Shown here: one piece after another, positions 50,293 to 58,489 of the stretch
Layout: each line of letters begins with the position of its first letter
Position numbering within the stretch: position 1 is the first letter of the stretch
From: RUG334 sp045599645
GTDB lineage: Bacteria > Muiribacteriota > Ozemobacteria > Ozemobacterales > Ozemobacteraceae
Length of the DNA stretch: 64,000 nt
Assembly (NCBI GenBank): GCA_045599645.1
Contig: JAZRWI010000019.1
Span: 1 to 64,000, forward strand
Direction of reading: 5' to 3'
Made by a program: the position numbers and the translations under genes
Notes under the pieces: model-generated
The model's database searches: none
The model's input: the letters and a program-made list of their open reading frames with translations, nothing else
What the model was told of the DNA's origin: nothing

Positions 50293-53214
50293 CTAGTTCA
50301 TGAAATTCGGGTCTTTAAACTTAATCAGTTCATAAATCTGAACTGCCTGCTTCTTACCTCGGATTTCTTCAAATGGCAATTTTTCTACTTCTACATAATC
50401 TTCAAGATATTTCAGTGTCTGACCAGAGAAAATAATCTTGCTGTGTTTACCTTGTTTAGAGGCACTTTCAAGTCTTGAGGCCAGATTTACTTCGTCGCCG
50501 ATAACAGTAAGGTCCTTGCGACGGGCACTACCGATGTCGCCGAGCAAAACCTGACCAGTACTGATCCCGATACCAATCTTTATCGGGAAATCGCCTCTCT
50601 GGATACGTTTCTGATTCATCATTTCAACATACTGATTCATTCTGTAGGCAGCCTTTATAGCGCTGATAGAGTGGTGTTCAGGCAATGTCTGGTGGAAAAT
50701 CGCCATTACTGCATCACCAATATACTTGTCAACACGGCCGTGATACATACGGATAATAGGTTCTACGCCGCCAAAATGTTCATTGAGGACCTGGAATACC
50801 TTATCTGGCGGATTGGCTTCACTTATGCCTGTAAAATTGCGAATATCAGAGAAAAGTATCGTAGCTTCAATATGCTTACCAGCATGAACCGTCTGGTCAC
50901 CTGTGTCTTTAACTGCTTCCAGAACTGAGTCGGAAACATAGGCCTGCATTTTTTCACGTTCGCGCAAGCCCTTAACCATTTCATTAAATGTGATGCTTAG
51001 TCTGCTAAGTTCGTCATGACTACCTTCTTCTGGAAGAACAACATCAAGGTTACCTTTACCGATCTGCTGTGCAGCGGAATCAATCTTCTTGATAGGTGTC
51101 AGCAGGCTTGAAGAAAGGGCAAAGCTCAACAGAATTGAACCAATGATAGCAAAAGCCGACAAAGCAAAAATCAAGATACCCATTTGTCTGACCCTAAGCT
51201 CGATGGGCTTAGTAGAAGTCAGCAGGCAAGGCAGATATGACTTGCTGTTCATACTAGAAAGTGGCTTTGCCAGATACAGGAAATCTTCTTCTTCAATACG
51301 GACAATGCCAGTTTCTTCGATTTTAAGTTCTGATGAACGGTCTAATACCGTTTTGAGCTTTATCCAAAGTGGTGATTCAGATGGAAAGCTTTCTGCGCCA
51401 GACAGAGTTGAATAGAAGGATAATTCAGGAACCATCAGACTTCCTGGTTCTTCCTGGGCAGCCATATTATTTGTTGTAAATTCACGGGCTGCGAAATTCT
51501 TTTCTACAAGCTTATCTGGGAGATAAACAAACAACGGGCAAACCTGTTCATCAACAATAACCTTAAGCGTCATAAAATAGAGATGCTGGTCAAGATAAAC
51601 GAAATGTCTTAAATGCGATGGAAGATCCATGCTGAATTCAACAGCACCACTTGTTCCAATCAATTCTGAAATTTCATCATCAACGAATTCTTCCAGCAGC
51701 TTCTTATTGCTTTCGCTGGCTTTGCCGAAGAACCCATCGTTCTTATAGTCTTTAATGGTCTGGTTTGCCATATATTTCAAGGATTTTTCCAGGGTCGGTT
51801 CCAGATTTTCCCAGCTTTTATCAGCAATTTCACCATCCTTAAAGAATACAAACTGATTGATGATACCTTCCTGAACAGCTTGATTCATAGCCTTAGAAAC
51901 TATTTCAACAGTAGGCTTCCCTGGTGGCATTTTAGCCAGCAGATCCTGATACAGGCCTCTTTCAATAAGTCTTGGCGTGTCAGTATAATGCATACCCAGA
52001 GCTTCAAGACCTGCACGCATTTTAACGTAGGCAGATTCCTTCAGACGGCCATCTTCATGAACGATAAAGGTTTTCCCTACACTGATAAGGCTTAGGATTG
52101 GCAAAAGCATGGCCATGAGGAAGATTGCCGCAATTCGCTGCCTGAGAGAAATACCAACAACACGTATGCTTTTCACATAAACAGTAAGACCTATTGAAAT
52201 GACTACCAGGAAAGCACAAGCCAATGAAAGCATAAGCTTCATGTAGTTTTTATGATTTATTACATCAGTAAGGTCTGCCATTGACATAACCCTGATTTCA
52301 GTTTCATTACCGAAAGGAGAGGTTCCAACAAGGAAGTTCTTGAATTCAAACACATCCTTGCTTCTGAAATTATATGTATTTATCAATTCCTGCAGGAAAA
52401 AATTATCCGTTGGCAAAACCGGATCCATAGCAACAGCAGTGTTATCAGAAAGATTTATGGCAGCTATCGGGAATTCAAAATGTTCTCTGGATTTTTGCCT
52501 TCTGACTATCATGCGCTTATACCAGAAATCCTTAGGCAGATTTTCTGGAATAACCATCATGACACAAGAACCGGAAATTTCTTCTGCAATACCATACTGG
52601 TTATGGGAAATACCGTCTACACCCCATATGATATAGCAGTCCTTGCCAGTCCATTTTGATTTGTATGGGGAGAACATATGTTCAAAAATATGCTCCGGCT
52701 TTTCGCCACTACCCATCATCTTCTGCATTAAAGGACGGCTTGCATAATAATTGTTTGTAACCTCTTGATAATCTGCGGCACCGTTTCCGTCACGGATTCT
52801 ATTGTAAATGTAAATACCGCCCTTGAGGCAGTTTCTCCAGATTCTTACCGCTTCAAGAATACCTTTTGATTTAATGGAGATTACTTCATAATTTTCATCC
52901 AGGAACAGCCATTTGAAAGCACCAGGATATGACTTTTCAACACTGTCAACAAATTCCTTTATGATTTCAGGAGTCTGACGACAAAGCAGCTTCTGCCTGA
53001 TTATAGTCATAAAGAAATCTTTAATCTGGTATTCAGCAGTTGTAGTCATCTGTATTCTGGCAATCTGCTGTCTTAAACTTGCAGATACACTGTCTACAGT
53101 AGCCGTATACTGCTCTTCAATCATGTTGTTTATGGAATAATAAGCAACGCAGACAGGCAAAATCACTATGATAACCAGCAGAAACAGATTTTGCAGTGTA
53201 AAAAAGCGCTTCAT
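50293..53214 (-). CDS. Membrane class III adenylate/guanylate cyclase with HAMP
   Basis: 973 residues. There are four hydrophobic segments: about 8-26, 326-350, 358-380 and 676-700. They delimit two extracytoplasmic regions (about 300 and 295 residues), an unusual double-sensor layout. HAMP lies at about 700-755 (LLTPIKKIDSAAQQIGKGNL). The cyclase domain spans about 778-970, with metal-binding Asp in ILFSDIRNFTG and KYIGDAVMAIF, and with LTVIGDEVNLASRLES. The Lys in VDKYIGDA favours ATP, but substrate choice is not certain. It should produce a cyclic nucleotide in response to an envelope signal. First gene of an operon with the U32 and membrane-anchored proteins. Confidence 0.9.
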   Translation of the reverse strand: MKRFFTLQNLFLLVIIVILPVCVAYYSINNMIEEQYTATVDSVSASLRQQIARIQMTTTAEYQIKDFFMTIIRQKLLCRQTPEIIKEFVDSVEKSYPGAFKWLFLDENYEVISIKSKGILEAVRIWRNCLKGGIYIYNRIRDGNGAADYQEVTNNYYASRPLMQKMMGSGEKPEHIFEHMFSPYKSKWTGKDCYIIWGVDGISHNQYGIAEEISGSCVMMVIPENLPKDFWYKRMIVRRQKSREHFEFPIAAINLSDNTAVAMDPVLPTDNFFLQELINTYNFRSKDVFEFKNFLVGTSPFGNETEIRVMSMADLTDVINHKNYMKLMLSLACAFLVVISIGLTVYVKSIRVVGISLRQRIAAIFLMAMLLPILSLISVGKTFIVHEDGRLKESAYVKMRAGLEALGMHYTDTPRLIERGLYQDLLAKMPPGKPTVEIVSKAMNQAVQEGIINQFVFFKDGEIADKSWENLEPTLEKSLKYMANQTIKDYKNDGFFGKASESNKKLLEEFVDDEISELIGTSGAVEFSMDLPSHLRHFVYLDQHLYFMTLKVIVDEQVCPLFVYLPDKLVEKNFAAREFTTNNMAAQEEPGSLMVPELSFYSTLSGAESFPSESPLWIKLKTVLDRSSELKIEETGIVRIEEEDFLYLAKPLSSMNSKSYLPCLLTSTKPIELRVRQMGILIFALSAFAIIGSILLSFALSSSLLTPIKKIDSAAQQIGKGNLDVVLPEEGSHDELSRLSITFNEMVKGLREREKMQAYVSDSVLEAVKDTGDQTVHAGKHIEATILFSDIRNFTGISEANPPDKVFQVLNEHFGGVEPIIRMYHGRVDKYIGDAVMAIFHQTLPEHHSISAIKAAYRMNQYVEMMNQKRIQRGDFPIKIGIGISTGQVLLGDIGSARRKDLTVIGDEVNLASRLESASKQGKHSKIIFSGQTLKYLEDYVEVEKLPFEEIRGKKQAVQIYELIKFKDPNFMN

Positions 53215-53338
53215 TCCTATATTATTCCTTATAAACTTATGGGCATAAAATATGCTTCAAGTATAAATATATATGAAATTGTGAAATTATCAAGCATTTC
53301 CGTTGATTTGTGGTATATTATGCCAATAGTTCCTTTTT

Positions 53339-53488
53339 CAAAGGCTGTCCCAAAACTAGAAATTGGTAAAAATCCCGATATACAGTAGATTTCTAAAAAC
53401 CTCCCTTTTTAAGGGAGGGTAGGGAGGGTTTCGATTTTAGAAGGAACTTGTTTTGAATGCATAAAATCGAGTTTTAAGACAGTCTCTT
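53339..53488 (-). mobile_element. MITE-like element, copy 4
   Basis: Full-length inverse of the elements at 20.4-20.8 kb, including AGGCTGTCC and GACAGTCTC ends and the CCTCCCTT/AAGGGAGG hairpin. Flanked by TTCAAA on one side and CTTCAAA on the other, a possible target duplication. It ends about 24 nt before the next ATG, so it supplies the leader of that gene. The rest of the gap 53215-53512 shows nothing. Confidence 0.82.
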
Positions 53489-53512
53489 CAAAGGGGAAAC
53501 AAGGAGTTTTAT

Positions 53513-53956
53513 ATGGACCGCGTTGAACGTGCAAAAGAATTATTTTTAAAAGGCTTTAACTGCAGTCAGGCTGTTTTTGCAGCCTTTGCCGATAAATATG
53601 GCATTGACGAGGAAACAGCTCTTCGCATTTCCGGGGCCTTTGGCGCCGGCTTTGGCGGCACACGTGAAGTATGCGGTGCAGTCAGCGGCATGACCATTGT
53701 CTGTGGTCTGGAATGTGGTGCCACAACTGGTGATGCCTCAGCCAAAAAAGCCTGCTATATGAAAGAACAGGAACTTCTGGAAAAGTTCAAGGCGCTTCAT
53801 GGCACAATAATCTGCCGCGAACGTTTGAAAATTGGCAACACAAAAGAGTTCCCCATGGCCTCAGAAAGAACTAAAGAATACTACGCAACCCGCCCATGCC
53901 TCAAGGTCATCATGGACGCTGCGCAGATACTGACTGAGACATACCCTGAGGAGTAG
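53513..53956 (+). CDS. C_GCAxxG_C_C family redox protein
   Basis: 147 residues. The family signature is complete: FNCSQAV near 16, the REVCGAVSGM block near 55 (the C-G-A-x-x-G), Cys in VCGLECGA, Cys in TIICRERL and Cys in RPCLKVIMDAA. Five to six conserved Cys suggest a redox or metal-binding role; the family has no firmly assigned reaction. An AAGGAG site precedes the ATG. The gene is flanked on the left by a MITE-like element and on the right by a heptamer array starting in its stop codon. Confidence 0.9.
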   Translation: MDRVERAKELFLKGFNCSQAVFAAFADKYGIDEETALRISGAFGAGFGGTREVCGAVSGMTIVCGLECGATTGDASAKKACYMKEQELLEKFKALHGTIICRERLKIGNTKEFPMASERTKEYYATRPCLKVIMDAAQILTETYPEE

Positions 53957-54039
53957 CTGGAAGCTGGAAGTCGGAAGTCGGAAGCTATAAGCTATAAGCT
54001 ATAAGCTGGAAGCCGGAAGCTTGAAGCTTGAAGCTTGAA
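53956..54039. repeat. Heptamer array, 12 units
   Basis: GCTGGAA x2, GTCGGAA x2, GCTATAA x3, GCTGGAA, GCCGGAA, GCTTGAA x3. The first base is the G of the TAG stop of the preceding gene. It belongs to the same period-7 class as 20131-20270 and 61702-61848 but uses a different alphabet. Confidence 0.92.
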
Positions 54040-54058
54040 GCAGGACCGCCCCTGCGAG

Positions 54059-54120
54059 GCCTTCCTCCTTTAGGGGGAAGGTGGATTCTGCGTAGCAGAA
54101 GACGAATGAGGGTTATTGCA
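54059..54120 (+). repeat. REP-like palindromic repeat, copy 2
   Basis: CCTTCCTCC-TTTA-GGGGGAAGG hairpin, then TTCTGC-GTA-GCAGAA hairpin, then GACGAATGAGGG. Confidence 0.75.
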
Positions 54121-54239
54121 ACATGCTTCGATAGCAAGCAAGTATATGGTTTATTTCAATAGGCTTTTGGCTATTAGCTTTTAGCTCTTGGCCGAGAAAG
54201 CAGGCCGCTGGAAGTCGGAAGTGGAAATTTCCCCAACCC

Positions 54240-54263
54240 CGCTGTCTGAGAATTCAGACAGCG
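54240..54263 (+). promoter_or_regulatory. Perfect 10-bp hairpin in the tcdA leader
   Basis: CGCTGTCTGA-GAAT-TCAGACAGCG, ending 18 nt before the tcdA ATG. No T-run, so not a simple terminator; it may be a leader structure or operator. Confidence 0.4.
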
Positions 54264-54280
54264 CTATAGAAGGTAACGAT

Positions 54281-55027
54281 ATGAATAGATTTCAGAGAAC
54301 AAAGATATTGCTTGGTGATGAAGGTTTTGAAAAGCTACAGAAGGCTCATGTAGCAGTATTCGGTTTGGGCGGCGTGGGAAGCTACGCGGCAGAAGCTCTT
54401 GCCAGAGCGGGTGTTGGCGAACTCACCATTGTAGATTTCGATAAAGTGAACCCAACCAACATCAACAGACAGAACATTGCCCTTGAAACCACTGTCGGCA
54501 TGCAGAAAAGCCAGGCTATGGCCGAAAGAATCAAATTAATAAATCCAGACTGCAAGCTTCATGTAATAGACCGCTTCTACGAAGCCGCCAACTCTGATGA
54601 AATCATAACAACAAGCTTCAGTGCTGTTATTGATGCCATAGATACCTTCAATTCCAAAATCAAACTTCTGGTCGAATGTAAGCACAAGAAAATCCCTATT
54701 TTCTCGGCAATGGGCGCTGCTGGAAAAATCGACCCGTCACAAATCAAAACTGGTGATATTTCCAAGACTATTGTCTGCCCCTTGGCAAAAAAGGTCAGAA
54801 AAACACTGAAGCAGATGAACATTCACAAGGGCATACCTGTTGTATATTCATTGGAAGACCCCAAGCCGGCAATGTCTCACACTCTTTTCTCAAAAGACGA
54901 AAACGAGTTCAACCCCGGCCTTGAACGTATGATTATGGGCTCCATCAGCTACATTCCAGCCATATTCGGTCTAACTATAGCTGGAATGGTCATCAATAAA
55001 CTAATAAAAAAAGAGCCTTCCGAATAA
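54281..55027 (+). CDS. tcdA: tRNA threonylcarbamoyladenosine dehydratase
   Basis: 248 residues from the ATG at 54281, the point where family members begin; an open frame runs 31 codons further upstream through repeat and hairpin sequence and is not credible as protein. E1-like/ThiF fold: nucleotide-binding FGLGGVGSYAAEALARAG (about 27-44), then NPTNINRQ and ATP-contacting DAIDTFNSK. TcdA (CsdL) uses ATP to dehydrate t6A37 to the cyclic form ct6A in tRNAs. The C-terminal hydrophobic helix (SYIPAIFGLTIAGMVIN) is typical. Related ThiF or MoeB functions are less likely because no partner sulfur-carrier gene is nearby. Confidence 0.9.
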   Translation: MNRFQRTKILLGDEGFEKLQKAHVAVFGLGGVGSYAAEALARAGVGELTIVDFDKVNPTNINRQNIALETTVGMQKSQAMAERIKLINPDCKLHVIDRFYEAANSDEIITTSFSAVIDAIDTFNSKIKLLVECKHKKIPIFSAMGAAGKIDPSQIKTGDISKTIVCPLAKKVRKTLKQMNIHKGIPVVYSLEDPKPAMSHTLFSKDENEFNPGLERMIMGSISYIPAIFGLTIAGMVINKLIKKEPSE

Positions 55028-55165
55028 CCGGCCTTCCAGTTTCCTAGCTTCTCAGATTCCTTTATCTTAAATAATCTGGTTTACAGCTTTTCTTTGTCTT
55101 CAAGCTTCTAGCTTTTCAGTTTCCAGCTTTTCTGATAGTCTGATAGTCTGAGCACGTAATAAAAG

Positions 55166-56380
55166 TTAAATATATTCTATGGGTACTGCCCAGGAATTTT
55201 CATTGATTGGCAGCATTGTGTCAGATAGGCAAAGAACAATATTGGAAGCTACAGTCTTGTCTTTTATTTTGGATAATACAGAAAAGTTTTTTATCCAATC
55301 TTTTTGGATTGTGGCTGATTTTTTTATTTCAATTGGGTAGATTACGTTGTCTTCCTCAATAATTAAATCTATTTCTTTTTTGTCTTTGTCCCTGTAATAG
55401 TAAATGTTGTCTGTGCTTTTGCCTTCGTTTAGAAAACTTTTTAATATTTCTCCAACAATAAAGTTTTCAAAAATGTGACCAGCCATTGCTCCGTTTTGAG
55501 CTGTTTCCGGAGATAACCATCCTATTAGATGGCAAAGAAGACCCGTGTCGAGGAAAAATAGCTTTGGTGATTTTATAACTCTTTTTATTATATTATTTTG
55601 ATAGGTGTTTATGAGCTTAATAATACCCGAGGCAGTTACAACAGACATCCAGTTTTGAACTGTTTTTATATCTACACCTATATCCCTGGCTATTTCTTCA
55701 TATACAATTACCTGAGCCGCTCTTGCTGCGATAGAAATCAGAAATTTTTTAAACTTTAATTCTTGTTTTAATGCGATTATTTTTCTAACATCACGTTCCA
55801 GATATGTTTTTATGTAGTCTCTGTAAAACCATTCCCAGTCTCTGCTTTTATCCAGTAAATCCGGCATGGAGCCACGGTGTATTATTTTCCAAAGATTCGA
55901 ATAATGCTTTATTTCTTTTTTTCTTTCTTCAAAGTATTGATTATTCGGTATAAATGCCTTGTTGAATTTGATTTTATTTATTTCTCGCAGTGATAGACCA
56001 GGCATCTCCAGAATACTAACTCTACCGGCTAGTGACTCTGTCGCTGAACTTAATAATTCATAATTTTGGGAACCTGTTATGAAAATCTGCCCTTTTTTGG
56101 GGCTTTTATCAGCAAGAAGCTTAATGTTTTTGAAAAGCCCCTTTGCATATTGAACCTCATCTATTATGATTGGAAAAGTTTTATCTTTAAAAAACAGGTT
56201 TCTGTCTTGTTGGGCAAGGAATAACTGATTATCATCATCAAGCGTTACATATTGAAGTTTGCTATATAATTTTTTTATTGTTGTTGTCTTGCCTATTTGT
56301 CTTGCGCCTGTAAGCAAAACAACTTTGCTTTGTTTTTCTGCTTTTTTTAATGTTTTTTCAATATGTCTTTTTAAATACAT
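55166..56380 (-). CDS. AAA ATPase with DUF4143 domain
   Basis: 404 residues. The N-terminal ATPase has Walker A LLTGARQIGKTT (about 23-34), Walker B PIIIDEVQY and sensor ITGSQNYELL. The C-terminal DUF4143 half has a nuclease-like GHIFENFIVGEILKSF...IDLIIEEDNVIYPIEIK, with D and E-x-K in the arrangement of PD-(D/E)XK folds. These proteins are common, mobile and of unknown function. Base composition is visibly more AT-rich and codon use more A/T-ending than in neighbours, which suggests transfer. Monocistronic. Confidence 0.9.
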   Translation of the reverse strand: MYLKRHIEKTLKKAEKQSKVVLLTGARQIGKTTTIKKLYSKLQYVTLDDDNQLFLAQQDRNLFFKDKTFPIIIDEVQYAKGLFKNIKLLADKSPKKGQIFITGSQNYELLSSATESLAGRVSILEMPGLSLREINKIKFNKAFIPNNQYFEERKKEIKHYSNLWKIIHRGSMPDLLDKSRDWEWFYRDYIKTYLERDVRKIIALKQELKFKKFLISIAARAAQVIVYEEIARDIGVDIKTVQNWMSVVTASGIIKLINTYQNNIIKRVIKSPKLFFLDTGLLCHLIGWLSPETAQNGAMAGHIFENFIVGEILKSFLNEGKSTDNIYYYRDKDKKEIDLIIEEDNVIYPIEIKKSATIQKDWIKNFSVLSKIKDKTVASNIVLCLSDTMLPINENSWAVPIEYI

Positions 56381-56528
56381 AATTTAACAACTTTGGCTAT
56401 ATTGGAATTCAACTCCATTTTAGCCAAAGTTCACTATTGTGTCAAGTGGGATTTGTTAAGAGTCTTCAGTAATATTGACGATTAGCCGACTTAGAACTAT
56501 GATAAAACCAATGATAGAGAATAATAAA

Positions 56529-57116
56529 TTAGAGTATGCTCTCTATTTTGGGTAGTGTTTCTTCCAGGGTTGTGAAGCGAATGGCCTGCCAGCCACATTC
56601 TATGGCGCCGTCAACGTTATCCTGCCTGTCATCAATAAAAAGACATTCAGACGGAACCAGATCATATTTTTCACATAACAATTCATAGATTCTATGGTCT
56701 GGCTTTACCAACTTCACGTCACAGGAAAATATTCCACCATCCATTTCAGGCAGGAAATAAAGAACATCCGGAGCAGAACGCAGTACCGGCTTATTATAAT
56801 TAGAAAGATAATAAACCTTGTAGCCCTTTTCTTTAAAGCTTTTAATCAGTGGAGCAGCATATTCCTTTTTGGTAACGACCTTATCAATATTATCAACGTA
56901 ATACTTTATTTCTTGTTCATAACCATTAACAACAGCAGCCATACGTCTTATGATTTCGTCTTCCTCAAGAACTCCGCGATCAAATTCCATCCACAAATCT
57001 GAATCGAACATAGCCTCACACACAATTTTGTTGGTTTTTTCATCAAAGAAATTATGGGAATAAGGCTCCCAGCCAATCAATACTCTACCTAAATCAAACA
57101 CAATATTCTTTACCAT
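56529..57116 (-). CDS. HAD-superfamily hydrolase, YihX-like
   Basis: 195 residues. Motif I is VFDLGRVLI, with the nucleophile Asp8 and Gly in place of the second Asp, as in the YihX-like HAD-IA group. Motif II is YYLSNYN, motif III Lys is in LVKPDHRIYE, and motif IV is LFIDDRQDNVDGA. A sugar-phosphate phosphatase is likely, though the substrate is unknown. It stands alone upstream of the DUF4143 gene, 150 nt away. Confidence 0.9.
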   Translation of the reverse strand: MVKNIVFDLGRVLIGWEPYSHNFFDEKTNKIVCEAMFDSDLWMEFDRGVLEEDEIIRRMAAVVNGYEQEIKYYVDNIDKVVTKKEYAAPLIKSFKEKGYKVYYLSNYNKPVLRSAPDVLYFLPEMDGGIFSCDVKLVKPDHRIYELLCEKYDLVPSECLFIDDRQDNVDGAIECGWQAIRFTTLEETLPKIESIL

Positions 57117-57181
57117 TATTTACTATCCCACAATCATTATTAAGCGTATAATATATTTTATCAAAACAGAGGAGAAAATCA

Positions 57182-57817
57182 ATGAGATTCACAAAACTTA
57201 TGTTATCTATGGCTGTTGCAGGCCTCATCACTGGAGTATGTTTTGCACAGGAAGCAGCAAAAGCAGAAGAACAAAAGGGAGAAACCAATATGACTACAAT
57301 CAATGAAACCATTAAGACTATCCACCAGCGCAAGAGCGTTCGCAATTACACTGACCAGGATGTAACCAAGGAACAGCTTGAAACATTGGTAAGAGCCGGT
57401 ATGGCTGCTCCAACAGCTATCAACACTCAGCCATGGCAGTTTGTTATTGTAACAGACAAAGACCTCAAAGCTGATTATGCTAAGGGCAACATGCAGGAAG
57501 CAATGATCAACAAATGCTCTGCAATGATAGTTGTATGCTGCGATATGAGCCTTGAAAACGATATGGCCAAGGTTTACTGGCAGCAGGACTGCGCTGCAGC
57601 AACAGAAAACATTCTTCTTGCCGCTGAAAGCATGGGCCTTGGCACTGTTTGGACCGGTGTTTTCCCAAAAGAAGATAGAATAAAGACTGTTAGCGAAAAG
57701 TTCGGTCTTCCAGAAAATGTCACCCCGTTCTGCGTAATCCTCGTAGGCTACCCAGACGGCAGTGACCAGCCAAAAGACAAATACAAAGCCGAACGCATCC
57801 ACTGGAACAAATTCTAA
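57182..57817 (+). CDS. Nitroreductase-family flavoprotein with N-terminal export signal
   Basis: 211 residues. A GAGGAG site precedes the ATG at 57182. The first 23 residues form a Sec signal peptide (MAVAGLITGVCFAQ), followed by a charged spacer. The nitroreductase fold starts at about 40: IHQRKSVRNYTDQDVTKEQL (FMN phosphate site), AAPTAINTQPWQFV, then MGLGTVWTGVFP and VGYPDGSDQP. Family members bind FMN and use NAD(P)H and are normally cytoplasmic. A second ATG at 57290, nine bases after AAAAGGGA, would give a cytosolic form of 175 residues that keeps the whole domain. Both forms may be made. Confidence 0.9.
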   Translation: MRFTKLMLSMAVAGLITGVCFAQEAAKAEEQKGETNMTTINETIKTIHQRKSVRNYTDQDVTKEQLETLVRAGMAAPTAINTQPWQFVIVTDKDLKADYAKGNMQEAMINKCSAMIVVCCDMSLENDMAKVYWQQDCAAATENILLAAESMGLGTVWTGVFPKEDRIKTVSEKFGLPENVTPFCVILVGYPDGSDQPKDKYKAERIHWNKF

Positions 57818-57841
57818 TCTTAGTCAAAAGCTCATCAGATA

Positions 57842-57862
57842 GCCTTTCTCCGTGTGGGAAAG
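57842..57862 (+). repeat. Short REP-like hairpin
   Basis: CCTTTCTCC...GGGAAAGG, a partial relative of the first hairpin in the REP-like family, just after the nitroreductase stop. It has no T-run. Confidence 0.45.
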
Positions 57863-57900
57863 GTAAAATCAAGACTTAGATGAAAAATTAAAAGAGTATA

Positions 57901-57968
57901 GCCTTCCTCCATGTGGGGGAAGGTGGATTCTGCAAAGCAGAAGACGGATGAGGGAGCAGCACCAAGTT
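57901..57968 (+). repeat. REP-like palindromic repeat, copy 3
   Basis: CCTTCCTCCATGTGGGGGAAGG, then TTCTGC-AAA-GCAGAA, then GACGGATGAGGGAGCAGC and ACCAAG; near identical, outside the second stem, to copy 1. Confidence 0.8.
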
Positions 57969-57995
57969 TGAACACATAACCGATCACTTTTTCTT

Positions 57996-58032
57996 AGCAG
58001 TTTGGTGTAGAAGAATGATTCTATAGGCTTTT
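57996..58032 (-). repeat. Short interspersed repeat, copy 3 (inverted)
   Basis: On the minus strand AAAAGCCTATAGAATCATTC and CTTCTACACCAAACTGCT, matching the copies at 508 and 20835 and the fragments near 61640 and 61905. Confidence 0.55.
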
Positions 58033-58094
58033 GGCTGCTCGGCTGTTTATCGTTGTTATCCGTTGCTAAGAGGCTCTTGGGGGAAACCATAAAA

Positions 58095-58292
58095 ATGACA
58101 GTTAAATTTAATTCTGACGAAAATATAGTCAAGATGATAAAAGAGGGGCTGGAAAAAACAGGCGGTTACTGTCCTTGCCGCAGAGAACGCACACCGGAAA
58201 ATAAATGCATGTGCAAAGAATTCCGTGACCAGATTGCGGACCCCAACTTCGAAGGCTTCTGTCACTGCATGCTATACTACAAATCCAAATAA
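58095..58292 (+). CDS. Ferredoxin:thioredoxin reductase catalytic-subunit-like protein
   Basis: 65 residues from the ATG at 58095, preceded by GGGGG. Three Cys-x-Cys pairs, CPC (26/28), CMC (38/40) and CHC (56/58), follow the FTR beta-chain plan CPC...CPC...CHC, which carries a [4Fe-4S] cluster next to a redox disulfide. It is shorter than plant FTR. In anaerobes stand-alone FTR-like proteins pass ferredoxin electrons to thioredoxin-like partners; no ferredoxin, thioredoxin or variable subunit gene is adjacent. Flanked by repeats on both sides. Confidence 0.82.
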   Translation: MTVKFNSDENIVKMIKEGLEKTGGYCPCRRERTPENKCMCKEFRDQIADPNFEGFCHCMLYYKSK

Positions 58293-58489
58293 CAACGTTT
58301 TGGCAACGGATAGCAGGATAATAGCGGATAAAGCAGGCCAAACAGCCGGAGTTTTTAGCCTCGGACTTAGTAGGTTTCTACTCTACCTTAACCAACTTAG
58401 CGCCATGCGAATGTTGACAGGTAATAAAAGCAAAAAATAGCGGATAACAGGATAACGGCGGATAAAACAGAAAGCCAGCGGCCCTTATT

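Noticed and set aside
54188..54280. N-terminal extension of TcdA
   Set aside because: It would translate repeat sequence and a perfect hairpin; family members begin at the ATG at 54281.
57203..57802. 199-codon antisense frame across the nitroreductase gene
   Set aside because: No ribosome site or family; the plus-strand gene is clear.
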